From NCBI GenBank assembly GCA_905178155.1, contig CAJINV010000001.1, positions 11,169,009 through 11,233,008 on the forward strand: a stretch of 64,000 nucleotides of DNA, read 5' to 3'. The notes beneath the pieces are model-generated. The model saw only the letters and a list, made by a program, of their open reading frames with translations, was not told the origin of the DNA and did no database searches. A program made the position numbers and the translations under genes. The stretch's first letter is position 1. The number at the start of each line of letters is the position of its first letter. This document shows, piece after piece, positions 1 through 9,582 of the stretch. This DNA comes from Amoebophrya sp. A120. Its lineage: Eukaryota > Sar > Dinophyceae > Syndiniales > Amoebophryaceae.

Positions 1-130
1 GAAAGCGGGAAGCACGGGGAAAGCGGGAAGCACGGGGAAAGCGGGAAGCACGGGGAAGACGGGGGGGCGCGAAGCACGGGGCAAGGGGGAGCCGGGAAGC
101 ATCGGCCCACGGGGAAAGCCACGCCGTGGA
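1..130. repeat. 18-bp tandem repeat at window edge
   Basis: An 18-bp unit, gaaagcgggaagcacggg, is repeated three times without change in positions 1-54 and then decays through about position 130. The array probably continues beyond the left edge of the window. It is strongly purine- and GC-rich and non-coding. Confidence 0.85.
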
Positions 131-1485
131 ACCAGGCCCACAGGCGAGCAGCTTCCCACCACCCTCCCCCGGCGCCCTCCCTCTGTTCGCGAGAAGACTG
201 GAAGAGGGCGCCACCGTCCGCCGTCTCTGTCTTGGAGGCTCGCTCGTTGCGCGCGAGGGGTGACGGGGGCGGAACAGATTGCGCGCGAGCTAACGCGCGG
301 GGCGCCATTGTTGTCCGGGGGTGCGGGGGGAGGGTGGTGGGCCCCTGCGCCTGGAAAGCAATGAATGCCCCGCCCCGGCGCCCATCCTCTACCCAAGCGC
401 GTGGCAGGGGCCCCAGCAAGCCCCTGCCCTGCAGGGCTGCGCGCGGGAGAAGGGCGGGGGGGGGGCACGAAGGCGCGCAGGAGCAGGGCGCACCGGCAGG
501 CGCCTCAGACGGGCCACACAGCAGACGCGCGGGCGGGGCGTCGCGCGCCAGCGCCGCGCATGGCGCGGGCTGTTCTCCTGGTTCCTACCTAACCTTCCCC
601 AGTCCAGCCACTGGCGCCCGCCCGCTGCCGCGCTTTGCGTTCGTTGTAGGGCCTAAGGCTTGCCGCCTCGGGCGCGCGCCCAATGGATGCGGGCGGGGTC
701 CTCGCGCTCGCACAACGACGGGAGCCGCGGGCTCTATGGCGCTCCACATTGGTTCGCTCAACAAGAAGCGGCGCAGATGCTTGGCCCCCCCCTGCGTCAG
801 AAATCTTTCCCCTTGCCCATCCTCTGGCGTTCTTCTTTCCCCCCTGTCCACTCGTTCACCCTCCCACTGCGCGACATAAGCTGCGGCCTTGTAACTAGTC
901 ATGGTAGAGATTACCAACAACAAACCAGAAGCGACTACGACAGAAACCCGATCACGACGCGCTCTTTCTTTTTTGAATTGAAAAATGAGACCGAGGGATC
1001 ACTTGCTTCGCAAGAACGGTAGGTCAGCAAAGAACTGTCCTCAACTCACCCATTTCCACACCAGTCTGGTCAAGACTGTCATGACTGAATGAGGTACTTG
1101 CGGCTGCTGGTAAGAAAGATCACTGCTGGAGTAGGAGCAACTACCAGCATGGTTGTTCAAGGCAGCGGCAGACGTTCATTCTTTGCTTCCGTTTTCCTTC
1201 TACTTACTTTTACTTCCAATATTCGGTTGGACCTCGACCTGGAACCCGAATAGAAAGTACAGGTCGCACTGCTGTATCTATGTGTGCGCAACAAGTGTAA
1301 GTAAAAGAAACTATCGTGCTTCAGATTCCGCGTTCATGTCGTTGTTGCTCTTGCAAAACGGTAGATATCATCGTCGTTCTTTGTTCTCGTCGGGCCGGAG
1401 CACCGGTCGAGCTTTCGCGGACTGCAAGTGCAAGTGTAGCAGAAGCGTACCAAAATAAAGTCGGGCCAGCACCAGCACCGCTTGC
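131..1485. other. GC-rich then AT-richer spacer, no supported gene
   Basis: Positions 131-880 are very GC-rich with open frames on both strands that overlap each other and have arginine/alanine/proline compositions typical of chance frames in GC-rich DNA. From about 890 the composition drops and looks like ordinary intergenic DNA leading to the first gene. No domain, splice pattern or RNA gene was recognised. Confidence 0.6.
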
Positions 1486-3111
1486 ATGAGCAGTCCGGAC
1501 CTGCTTCGCTGCACGCGGACTGGGTCCAGCAGTTGCGAGAGCAGTGTCCCGTCGTCTCGCCGGGGGCAGGAGCGCAGATCGCCTCCAGGATCATCTTCGT
1601 ACAGAAGAAACGGAGCCGTCGGTAGACCTCGACAGGCCTCGCGTTCCAACGCCGCGGCCACGAGGGCCGCAGGACCGCCTTCCTCGAATTTGTTTAGCCG
1701 CCGGAGCAATTATGAGATGAGCAACACGCTGACACACGACCAAGACCGGTCCCGGTCGTACCTTTCCGACGAGGATACTTCCTCTTCTTCCAGCGAAAAC
1801 TCTAGCAGCGAAGACAGCGATGCCGTCGAGGAATGGAAGTGCGCCAGTGAATCCAGTTGGATTACAACCGACTATTCGTCCAAGGAGTCATCCTCCGGAA
1901 AGTACAAACGCGTTCCGGACAAGACGCACAAAAGACACTGGCTCTTGGCGGCGGTCACCTTGGTTTTTTTTTGTGGTGCTGCCAGTTTTGGCTACTGCTA
2001 CGCCTACCACAGAGAAACGCTTGTAAAGTGGCTGCCCTTCGTCCGAAGCCTACCGTTCTTCGTACCTGCGGGCGGAGCAAACGGCAGCAACGGTGCAGCG
2101 ATCACGCCAAGGTCTTCCAATGGCAGCGGAGGTGGTGATGGGTCCGACCACCGAGGTACAACTTCTAAGGATATAGTGCTAGCAACATCAGTCTTGCAGC
2201 CGGGGAAAGATAACGATCAGGCAAGCGAGGCCGCAGCACCAGAGCACGAACAAGGCGGTAGTGCTGGTGAGCGATCTTTATTACCGCCGGGGCGTGGGCG
2301 GCCCACGAACCCGCCGAATGTTCCACATTCGGACTCGCACTCTTCCTTCGCTGCGACCGATGCGTCTTTCAATCCTGCTACTGGTCTGCAAACGGAAATA
2401 AATGCCAGTACCGAGGAAAACGAAACTGAAGCTCCTGTTCTGGCAACCTCGACGTCGTCATTGGCCTCTGGCACGTCGCTCGGTGCCGGTAGCGTGACGG
2501 GGAGCCCGGGCACTGCAGGGCTACTCGCTGCGGGCGAGAGTAGCCCTAGTGCTGGGCGAATATCATCCTCCGCACCTGTTCCGAACATCAGGACGAGTCT
2601 GAGTCCTGAGGAAGTCGACGCGAAAGATATCGCCTTGCTACGGTCGGCAGTGGGTGTTGAGAGTTCCGGCGGCGCAGCCGACAATGCATCATTTCCTAGC
2701 CAGCACACCGGCGGTGCTGCGAACGGTGCAGTGGGTGCCGGCGCAACGCGGGGCTTGCCACCAGACCACCCGGGTTCCTCACCGATCGGGAAAAAAGATC
2801 CCTCAACCTACACCTCTCCGGGGGCAGTGCAAAGCCAAAGGACCGACGTCAGGGGTGATGATGTACTAGACGAAGGAGCTTCATCGCGCAACAAGGGCGC
2901 GCAAAGCGCCCTTGCATTGGCGGTGGGTGAAGCTGCGACGACCGCTCTTCCCGAGCGGAAAACAAGCACCAACAGCTTGCTGCGCGCACTAATCGCGTCC
3001 CCAAAATCAGTAGCGGTTTCTATTCTCAAGAAGACACCGCTAGCAGGATCACTGCCGGCAAGCGATGACGCCGACGCAGCTCGCAACCAAGACGATGAGG
3101 AAGGTACTTGA
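1486..3111 (+). CDS. orphan single-pass membrane protein, low complexity
   Basis: Single open frame of 541 residues. I recognise no family. The N-terminal 140 residues are Ser/Arg-rich with an acidic serine cluster (residues ~85-115). One hydrophobic segment follows a basic stretch at about residues 155-175 (core LLAAVTLVFFCGAASFGYCY), suggesting a type II single-pass membrane protein. The rest (~190-541) is disordered-looking Gly/Ser/Ala/Thr sequence with several N-x-S/T sites, as expected for a lumenal or surface tail. An alternative in-frame start lies at 1717. The frame ends with GAAGGTACTTGA, which could conceal a splice donor at the stop, but no matching downstream exon was found. Confidence 0.55.
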   Translation: MSSPDLLRCTRTGSSSCESSVPSSRRGQERRSPPGSSSYRRNGAVGRPRQASRSNAAATRAAGPPSSNLFSRRSNYEMSNTLTHDQDRSRSYLSDEDTSSSSSENSSSEDSDAVEEWKCASESSWITTDYSSKESSSGKYKRVPDKTHKRHWLLAAVTLVFFCGAASFGYCYAYHRETLVKWLPFVRSLPFFVPAGGANGSNGAAITPRSSNGSGGGDGSDHRGTTSKDIVLATSVLQPGKDNDQASEAAAPEHEQGGSAGERSLLPPGRGRPTNPPNVPHSDSHSSFAATDASFNPATGLQTEINASTEENETEAPVLATSTSSLASGTSLGAGSVTGSPGTAGLLAAGESSPSAGRISSSAPVPNIRTSLSPEEVDAKDIALLRSAVGVESSGGAADNASFPSQHTGGAANGAVGAGATRGLPPDHPGSSPIGKKDPSTYTSPGAVQSQRTDVRGDDVLDEGASSRNKGAQSALALAVGEAATTALPERKTSTNSLLRALIASPKSVAVSILKKTPLAGSLPASDDADAARNQDDEEGT

Positions 3112-3311
3112 GTCGTGTAAGTTACTTGTACTGATAAGGGAGCAGCTGCTCAGGGACAGCAACTACCAGCAGCTCCAGTAGTACCAGTTTTTTTTCTTTT
3201 GGAAATATGTGTTTTTCTGTTCCGATTGATTATATAGGGCACCGACACGAGAAGTCCATCACCAGTCCTTACTTTGCCCTTTCTACACTAAAAGCTCTGC
3301 ATCACAATAAA

Positions 3312-4496
3312 ATGAACATACTAGATTCCGAAGTGGAGGGACTCCAAAAGAGGATTGCGGAAGTAGAAGCAGAAATGCACGAGTTGCGCCGCGATCGAGA
3401 GCAGGCACGTCATCGGCTTCCGAAGGGTCGCGGATTGTACTACGTGAAGCCCGGCCCTGGAAGACCGCTCGGTATGCTACTTTGTCATATCCTGCATAGG
3501 CCTAAAGCACTGTCACGTGTACTTGGAGATACATATGCTAGACAATAATATCCCGCTCGGCGGACTGCATGTTTGGAAACAAAGCACACACACATACTAT
3601 TTCACTTTTTCCTTTTCATTGCAGGCTCGCTCCACATCCAAGCCGATAAGGACTCTGTACTTTTGGCCGGCGACTGTGAAATTGAAGCCGCGGTTGAGAG
3701 ACAGGAGAACTGGATCGCGAGCCAACGAAAGATGGACCAGTTGCCGATCGTGGGAACGCTGCGCAGCTACTACCCCCCTAACGTCATATGCAGGAAACGA
3801 AGTCCGACCGCTTCCTCGAGCGCCCTCTCGTCCTCGGCCGAGGACCTCGAACCGCTAGACGAGCGTGCTTTGGCTACCTCGACGAACATGGACGAGTTGA
3901 CGATGCAGCGTCCCCGGCGCCTGGCGGAGAAAAAGAAGAGCAAAATTGCACGGGAGCAAAAAGAAATGGCAGTGCGGCAGTCTTCACAAAACGAGGATGG
4001 TAACGCTATAAAAACAATGGCGGACGACGACCACGTCGATGAGGATGCACCGCACCGGCCGCTTCACGACCCCGAAGTAGAACTAGGAGAAGGAACACCT
4101 ACCGCGGGAAAGGCAGTAGATGATGGTGCCCAGGCGGCGGCGACTCCTCCGGGTCACGACGCAATAATCGATTCGCCACACCGAAGCGGAGATGGTTCAG
4201 CCAGCTCCTCGTCCAGGAGCCCAACTTCTTTCCCTGCAACCTCTCATCATGCTCAAACAGAGTCTGATCATCATGGAAAAAGTACTAGCACAACTGTGAC
4301 TCTTTCTTCCATCGTGCCCCAGCGACCTCAGGCCAATGCTCTTGCGGCCTTGCCAATGTCGCGCGTTGACCAGTTGAAGCTTAAGCTGCAGGACCGAGAG
4401 CGTCGACTCGTTGAGATGAAGAATGCCAAGGAGCGCGGCTGGGATCGTCAGGGCCAAGCACCGCCAGGAATCGGCTTCTGGAAAACTGCGAACTGA
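3312..4496 (+). CDS. orphan two-exon protein with N-terminal coiled coil
   Basis: Exons 3312-3471 and 3625-4496 give about 343 residues. The intron 3472-3624 is a normal GTATGC...TTGCAG intron and joins in phase 1 (CTC G|GC). The N-terminus is a short heptad-rich coiled coil (about residues 5-35), followed by a compact segment rich in conserved-looking residues (GRGLYYVKPGPGRP, then LRSYYPPNVICRKR) and a long charged, disordered tail. A basic/coiled segment near the C-terminus contains LKLKLQDRERRLVEMKNAKE. No family recognised; it may be a cytoskeletal or scaffold protein, which is only a guess from composition. Confidence 0.6.
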
Positions 4497-5947
4497 TTTG
4501 CAAGTGAGGCAAGCGGATATGTATAAAGGCAGATGTTGTTTTCGTTTTGCAACAAAAAGGAGCAAACTACGTCAGCTGTGCTTGTGAAGGTCGTGAGACA
4601 CAGCCCGCCACTGCGTCTGCTACAAACTCATGTGGCCGGTATCTTGAGATTGAGATTGCCGTTGGCGGCCAAATCTCGTACGCAATTAATGTGTCACGAC
4701 CTTGAAATTACTTCTGCATACTGTTGAAGCCCAGAGAATACAAGAAATGCCACAAAGACAAAGGCTACCCATGCCAATCCGCACAAAGACCGAGAGAACA
4801 CAGAAAATTCTATTTTTTGAGGCTGCCCGTGCCCCGTTTCGCTTCTTTTGCACGACATGCTTGTTTCTTATCTACATTTCCCAATTTTGTCTGATATACT
4901 CCAAAGCAAATCCCTCCAATAGCGATTGAGAGTCCACCAATCGCAGATCTTGGCATGTTTCCCATTTACTCGATGGAAGAAACATGGATGCAAATTTTAG
5001 TTTTCTATGCAGGAAATGTTACATCTCTTAGCGCCGAGGAAAATAACTGCAGACCTTTAAAACTCCATTGCCTGACGAAAGAAAAACAAAATGTGTTGCT
5101 CGTGTCTGCAAACCGCTTTAAAAAAGACACAAATACAGCGAAATCTAATGGGCGAACAATGTGTGATTGTATTTGTTGATAAAGAAGCATGACTGACCAC
5201 TGTCATTGAATACAGGACGAACGCAGATAAGTGTGTTTCTATCGATAGGTATATGTAAAATAGGCAAAGCTGTACCTACTGTCTTCAAAAATGAGATCAC
5301 TACCGGTTGTCGCATTGAATTATGATTATCGGTGCTGGGATCCCATTATCGTTCCGGAAACGGACTTAGCAAAAGTTGATTTCGATCATGAAATAAGTCA
5401 AGATCAAGCTCGATCTCTAGGACCAAATTTGAGAAGTTATCAGTGATGGTGATGACCCATCCACCAGCACTTTTGTTGTGTACCGTGACTGCAAATGAAG
5501 ATATGGCAACCAAAAAGAAAATGAAGATCTCTCACCGAGATGTCTCTCTGTATCTAGTTTTCTATTCGTAATTTGTTTCTTGATCCAAGAAAAAGACGCT
5601 TTCTGACTCGATTCGAAACGATCTTCAGTGATGTCTCAATTTCAGGACCTCAGCCAGCCCCATAAAGACAAAACACGAACAACAAGTGGCAGTATTATGC
5701 CCCCAGCGATAGGATTAAGACTATAGCGATAAGAATTTCGTTGTGCACCACCTTTGTAAGTATTGTGTATCTCCCCGGTGTCCGTCTTTCCGAATCGTGT
5801 ACCCAGCTGCATTTCGCCGTAGAGTTCTCCCCCCCGGTGTGTGTCTTTCTACGTAAGTAGTTGGAAAATTGTTCAAAATCAATCACGAGCACGCAGAATT
5901 TAGATTTACCATACGCAAACACACATTTTTCTTGAAAAAACACCACG
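4497..5947. other. AT-rich intergenic spacer
   Basis: About 1.45 kb with only short, unrelated open frames on both strands. No inverted repeat, RNA gene or introner-like end was noticed. It probably holds the 3' UTR of the upstream gene and the promoter and 5' UTR of the reductase. Confidence 0.6.
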
Positions 5948-8900
5948 ATGACGTCGGCTTCGTCCTCTACATCTGAAAATGGTTGTTCATCCCGGTTTCT
6001 ACGGACGTTGGGCCTTTCCGTGGCAGTGTCTATGCCGGTCTTATGGTATTTGCGGTCTCGATATCATGCCTCCTCTTCCACAAGCACTTCCTCGAAGAAA
6101 AAAAGCCGGTCTCGCAGTCGCAGTAAAAATCCCAAGCAGGAGGAGACCGCAGCGAAGAGAAGAAACAAACTGAGGCAGAGCGAGAAGCCTAAGGAAAAAC
6201 TTCCTTCGGATGGCCCGCTGCTCCGCGTGCACCTCTGGCATGGCTCACAGACAGGCACGGCTGAGGAGTACACGGAAACACTCGCCGCGGACTTGGCTTC
6301 TGCGTTGGTCAAGCAGGGATTTCCGGCTAGCAAGTTTTTTTCGATTCAGACGAAGTCACTGGAAGACTGCGAAGATTTCGAGCGAGAATTCGACTTCCAG
6401 GACGACGATGAGGAGGACGACAGTACTGCCACAGGATCCGATTACGAGCACCAGGGTTCTGGAGCAGGTGGAAGAGCTGGCCCTGTGGACGGAGTACCTC
6501 CAATGTCATCCAGTAACAAGAAGGAAGCAGAAATATGTGTTGATGGGGAACAAACTACATCACGAAGAACGAGAGAACACTTGCCGCTTCACATCTTCCT
6601 CGTTTCCACCTACGGCGAGGGGGACCCGGCGCAGTCGTTATCCTGAGTAAAAACGTACCCACACCAGAGTCAGGATGGGGATTTTGCAACACAAACCTGG
6701 GAGTTTTGTAAGTCACGCATGACAAGTTGCGCTCTGCAGTGTAGTGCAGGTTAGCAAGTGCAGCCGCATCACAGATTCATCAGCTCATCCTGTTCACAGC
6801 ATCACAAATTCCAAAACACGATTAGAAATGGCTCTCATGCGGATGCGCATTACAAGTCTTCCTGTCTTTGCAAATCTGCATGACAACTCTGGTTTGGGTA
6901 CGTTTTTACACAGGATAGTCGTCCGAGGATTTTTACGACAAGCTGACCGAGATGATCGACGGGAGGGCACAGAACGTGTTCAGAAAGCTCCAGGCGGCTG
7001 TCATCGGGTTTGGCAACAGCACGTACGTGCACTTCAACGGCGCGGCGAAGACGCTGATCGAGCGGTTGACGAAGCTGGAAGGGACTTTTTTCTGCTCCGA
7101 ATCCTACCTGGACGACGCGACGGACCTTGACGAGCAGTGGGCCCCCGCCGCCGCAAACGTGATCAACGCGATAAAAAGGATGACCGTCGAGTTTCTGCAA
7201 ACCCGCACGGACGTGCGAAAATGTTGGGTCTTGCCAAACGACAGCACATTCGGCGGAGCCACTGGTGCGATGACGGGCGAGACCAAGAAGGTGGAGTTCT
7301 TAACCGAGTCCGAGTGGGCGTCGATTCTGAAGGGCGTTGAGAAAAATGAAGCCAGCGCGTCCCCCGCGGAAATGCGGGCGCGCTTTTGTCCGCTAGCGGG
7401 GAAGTTGCAAAAGGACTCTCCTCCAGCTCCTGCGTCCAGCTCGTCGAAGGAAGTTCCCCGCGACATTGCGGCAACGGCTTTGTTCGGTAGAAAAACGGTC
7501 AAAGTAACGAGGCAGGACCGGCAATCGCAAGTTGTCGACTACGGAGCAGCAGCCCCTTTCGACAAAAAAGTTTCGCGCGGAAGTACGGAGGTACTGGTGG
7601 AGTGGCCAGAAGCTTACATGGCCGGGATAAACGGCGTTTTGGCGCACAATATAGACGTCTTGCCGGACAACGACAAAACAGACGTTGCGGCGTTCTTGGC
7701 GTATTTTCAGGTCACGCACTACGACAACATGCGATGGGTCTGGACAGGCGCGGCGGCAGGTGGTAATAGCACAGAGGAAAACAACAGCACGTCGTCCACC
7801 GCGCCTACGACTTTATCCGTCCCGTTTCCCAGCGGACTTTCCCTGGCCCAGATTTTTGGGCAGTACCTAGATTTACGACGCTTTCCTAAGCTCTCCGAGG
7901 TCCGAAAGTTCGTTTCCTTCGCGAAAGATTCGGATGCGGAAAAGCTGCTGCAAGCCGTCTGCACGGACGAGCATCTGGCGCAGTTTCGCGACGCGCGCTT
8001 GAGTTTCGCCGCGTTTTGGCAGGTGTTTTTGCAGGATTCGGTGCAAATAACGTTGGGGGAATTTTTTCAGATTTGCCCGCGGATGAAGCCCAGGATTTTC
8101 ACCGGCAGCAGCAGTCGGGTCTGCGACAAACACCACCTCGCGATGCTCTTGTCCGCGGTGCACGAAACCAGTCACGCGAAGCTGGACCTGAAACTAGTGA
8201 AGAAGCTGGTGGCCACCAACGACAAGGAGAAGCGACTGGACGAGAAGCTGCTGAAATCGCTTGCGACAACTTATTCCGGGCAGTACTTCGGCCAGTGCTC
8301 GGATCACCTTTCCGTCGCGGAAGTTGGTTCGGTCCTGAGCTTGAAGGTGAATCCACCAACCCTGCACTTTCCGGAAAATCCGAAAATCCCGCTCGTCCTC
8401 ATCTCCGCAGGCACCGGGCTCGCGCCCTTCAAGGGCTTTCTCGATCAGGAACAGGTGCTGAAATCGAAGCGGGATATTCTCCTCTTCTTCGGGTGTCGAA
8501 GTCGGGAGGAGGACTTTCTCTACCGTGACTACTTTATCAAGCTCGCGCCGGAGTACGGTGCGGAGAAGGGTGGGCCGCATCAGCAGCAGAACAAGAGAGG
8601 AGATCAACATCCTTCCGCGGCAATGAATGGGGAAGATGCAGCAGTAGCGGTGGCGGATAGAAGTGGGGACGCACAAAATCAAGGAACAAGAATTCCAAGA
8701 GCAGATCTACCGCTGAAGAACTTCAAGTTGGTGTGCGCGTTTTCGCGCATGAGCAAACGCAAGGTGTACGTGCAGGACAAGATGAAGCTCCACGCACAGG
8801 AGCTGAAGGACTTGCTGCTCTCCCAACGCGGGCAAGTGCTAGTCTGCGGCAGTACGCACATGGGGCAAGGCGCCCGTGAGGTGCTCACCATGGTTCTGGG

Positions 8901-8964
8901 CCGCGCGGAAATGCAAGCGCTGCAAGACCAAAAGCGGTACCAGGAAGAGGTCTGGGCCGTTTGA
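5948..8964 (+). CDS. NADPH-cytochrome P450 reductase-like diflavin oxidoreductase
   Basis: Exons 5948-6638 and 6923-8964 (910 residues) join across an introner. The enzyme should pass electrons from NADPH through FAD and FMN to an ER haem partner. Seen in the sequence: an N-terminal hydrophobic anchor (~18-36) followed by a basic Ser/Lys stretch; an FMN-binding flavodoxin domain with GSQTGTAEEY (~98), STYGEGDP (~220, completed across the splice) and GFGNSTYVHF (~259); an FAD/NADPH module with GSSSR (~624), SAGTGLAPFKGF (~724), GCRSREEDFLY, FSRMSKRKVYVQ (~836), VCGSTHM (~870) and a C-terminal EEVWAV. Odd points: acidic and Ser-rich insertions in the flavodoxin and NADPH domains, and weak FAD motifs (IFTGSSS instead of the usual R-x-Y-S, GQCSDHLS instead of GVCTNYL). 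It could equally be a relative such as a Tah18/NDOR1-type reductase, but the anchor favours CPR. Confidence 0.85.
6639..6922 (+). mobile_element. introner (non-canonical intron) in the reductase gene
   Basis: A 284-nt element. Terminal inverted repeats pair TATCCTGAGTAAAAACGTAC at the left with its near-complement at 6896-6917, and continue through CCCACACCAGAG / CTCTGGTTTGGG. It is flanked by a direct repeat AGTCGT (6633-6638 and 6917-6922). Removing the element plus one repeat joins GCGCAGTCG to TCCGAGGAT and restores the flavodoxin sequence GEGDPAQSSEDFYDKL. No equivalent cut gives GT-AG ends. The interior carries five GCATNACA-type motifs. Confidence 0.9.
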
Positions 8965-9582
8965 AGAGCATGCGTCCAGGTTGTGAAGACATTGATTTCG
9001 AGAAAATTCGGCGCATGTTGTAGTCTTGAAGAACGACATGAAAGTCACAGCGACATCACGACGACTAGAGTACAGACATGAAGGATCTGACCGCCACGAA
9101 GTAGCGCGATGAATTCAAAAACGCGATAGCATCTTAATCTTACCACTTCGAGAAGGCTGATGTTGATGACGGAGATTTTGTTTTGTTCAAGGTGTCGAGC
9201 CCCCTGTGATACAGCACGCACGACAGAAAATCTAGATTCGTTCACATCTTTGTCCTCGGTGCGTGTCGGTTCAACATCGCAATCTTATCATGATATCTGC
9301 TATCGTCCTTGTCGTTGTTAGCCTCAACCTCAACGTGGTCATCCTTATATCGTTTTGGTGCTCGTCTTGATGCTATGTTTTTGTCGTGGCTGGCCTTTAT
9401 CTTCATCGTTTGTCATCCTGTACGTAGGCGATGGAATCGGAACCACAACTAGTAATGTCGCTTTCTCGATGGTAGTTTGCGAAAGGTTGTTCGCTTTTGG
9501 CATGAACGAGTCAAGCAACATGATCTACACATCGCATCGAAAAAAATCATCAAGAAAGGTTTAATACCGTCCAAGCTGCAAG
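8965..9582. other. intergenic spacer
   Basis: About 600 bp between the reductase stop and the SelO start. Only short, unrelated frames; no repeat, RNA gene or splice structure recognised. Confidence 0.6.

Noticed and set aside
232-1022. Five overlapping frames of 71-215 residues in the left GC-rich block
   Set aside because: Both strands and several frames are open because AT-rich stop codons are rare here; compositions are Arg/Ala/Pro-rich with no motif.
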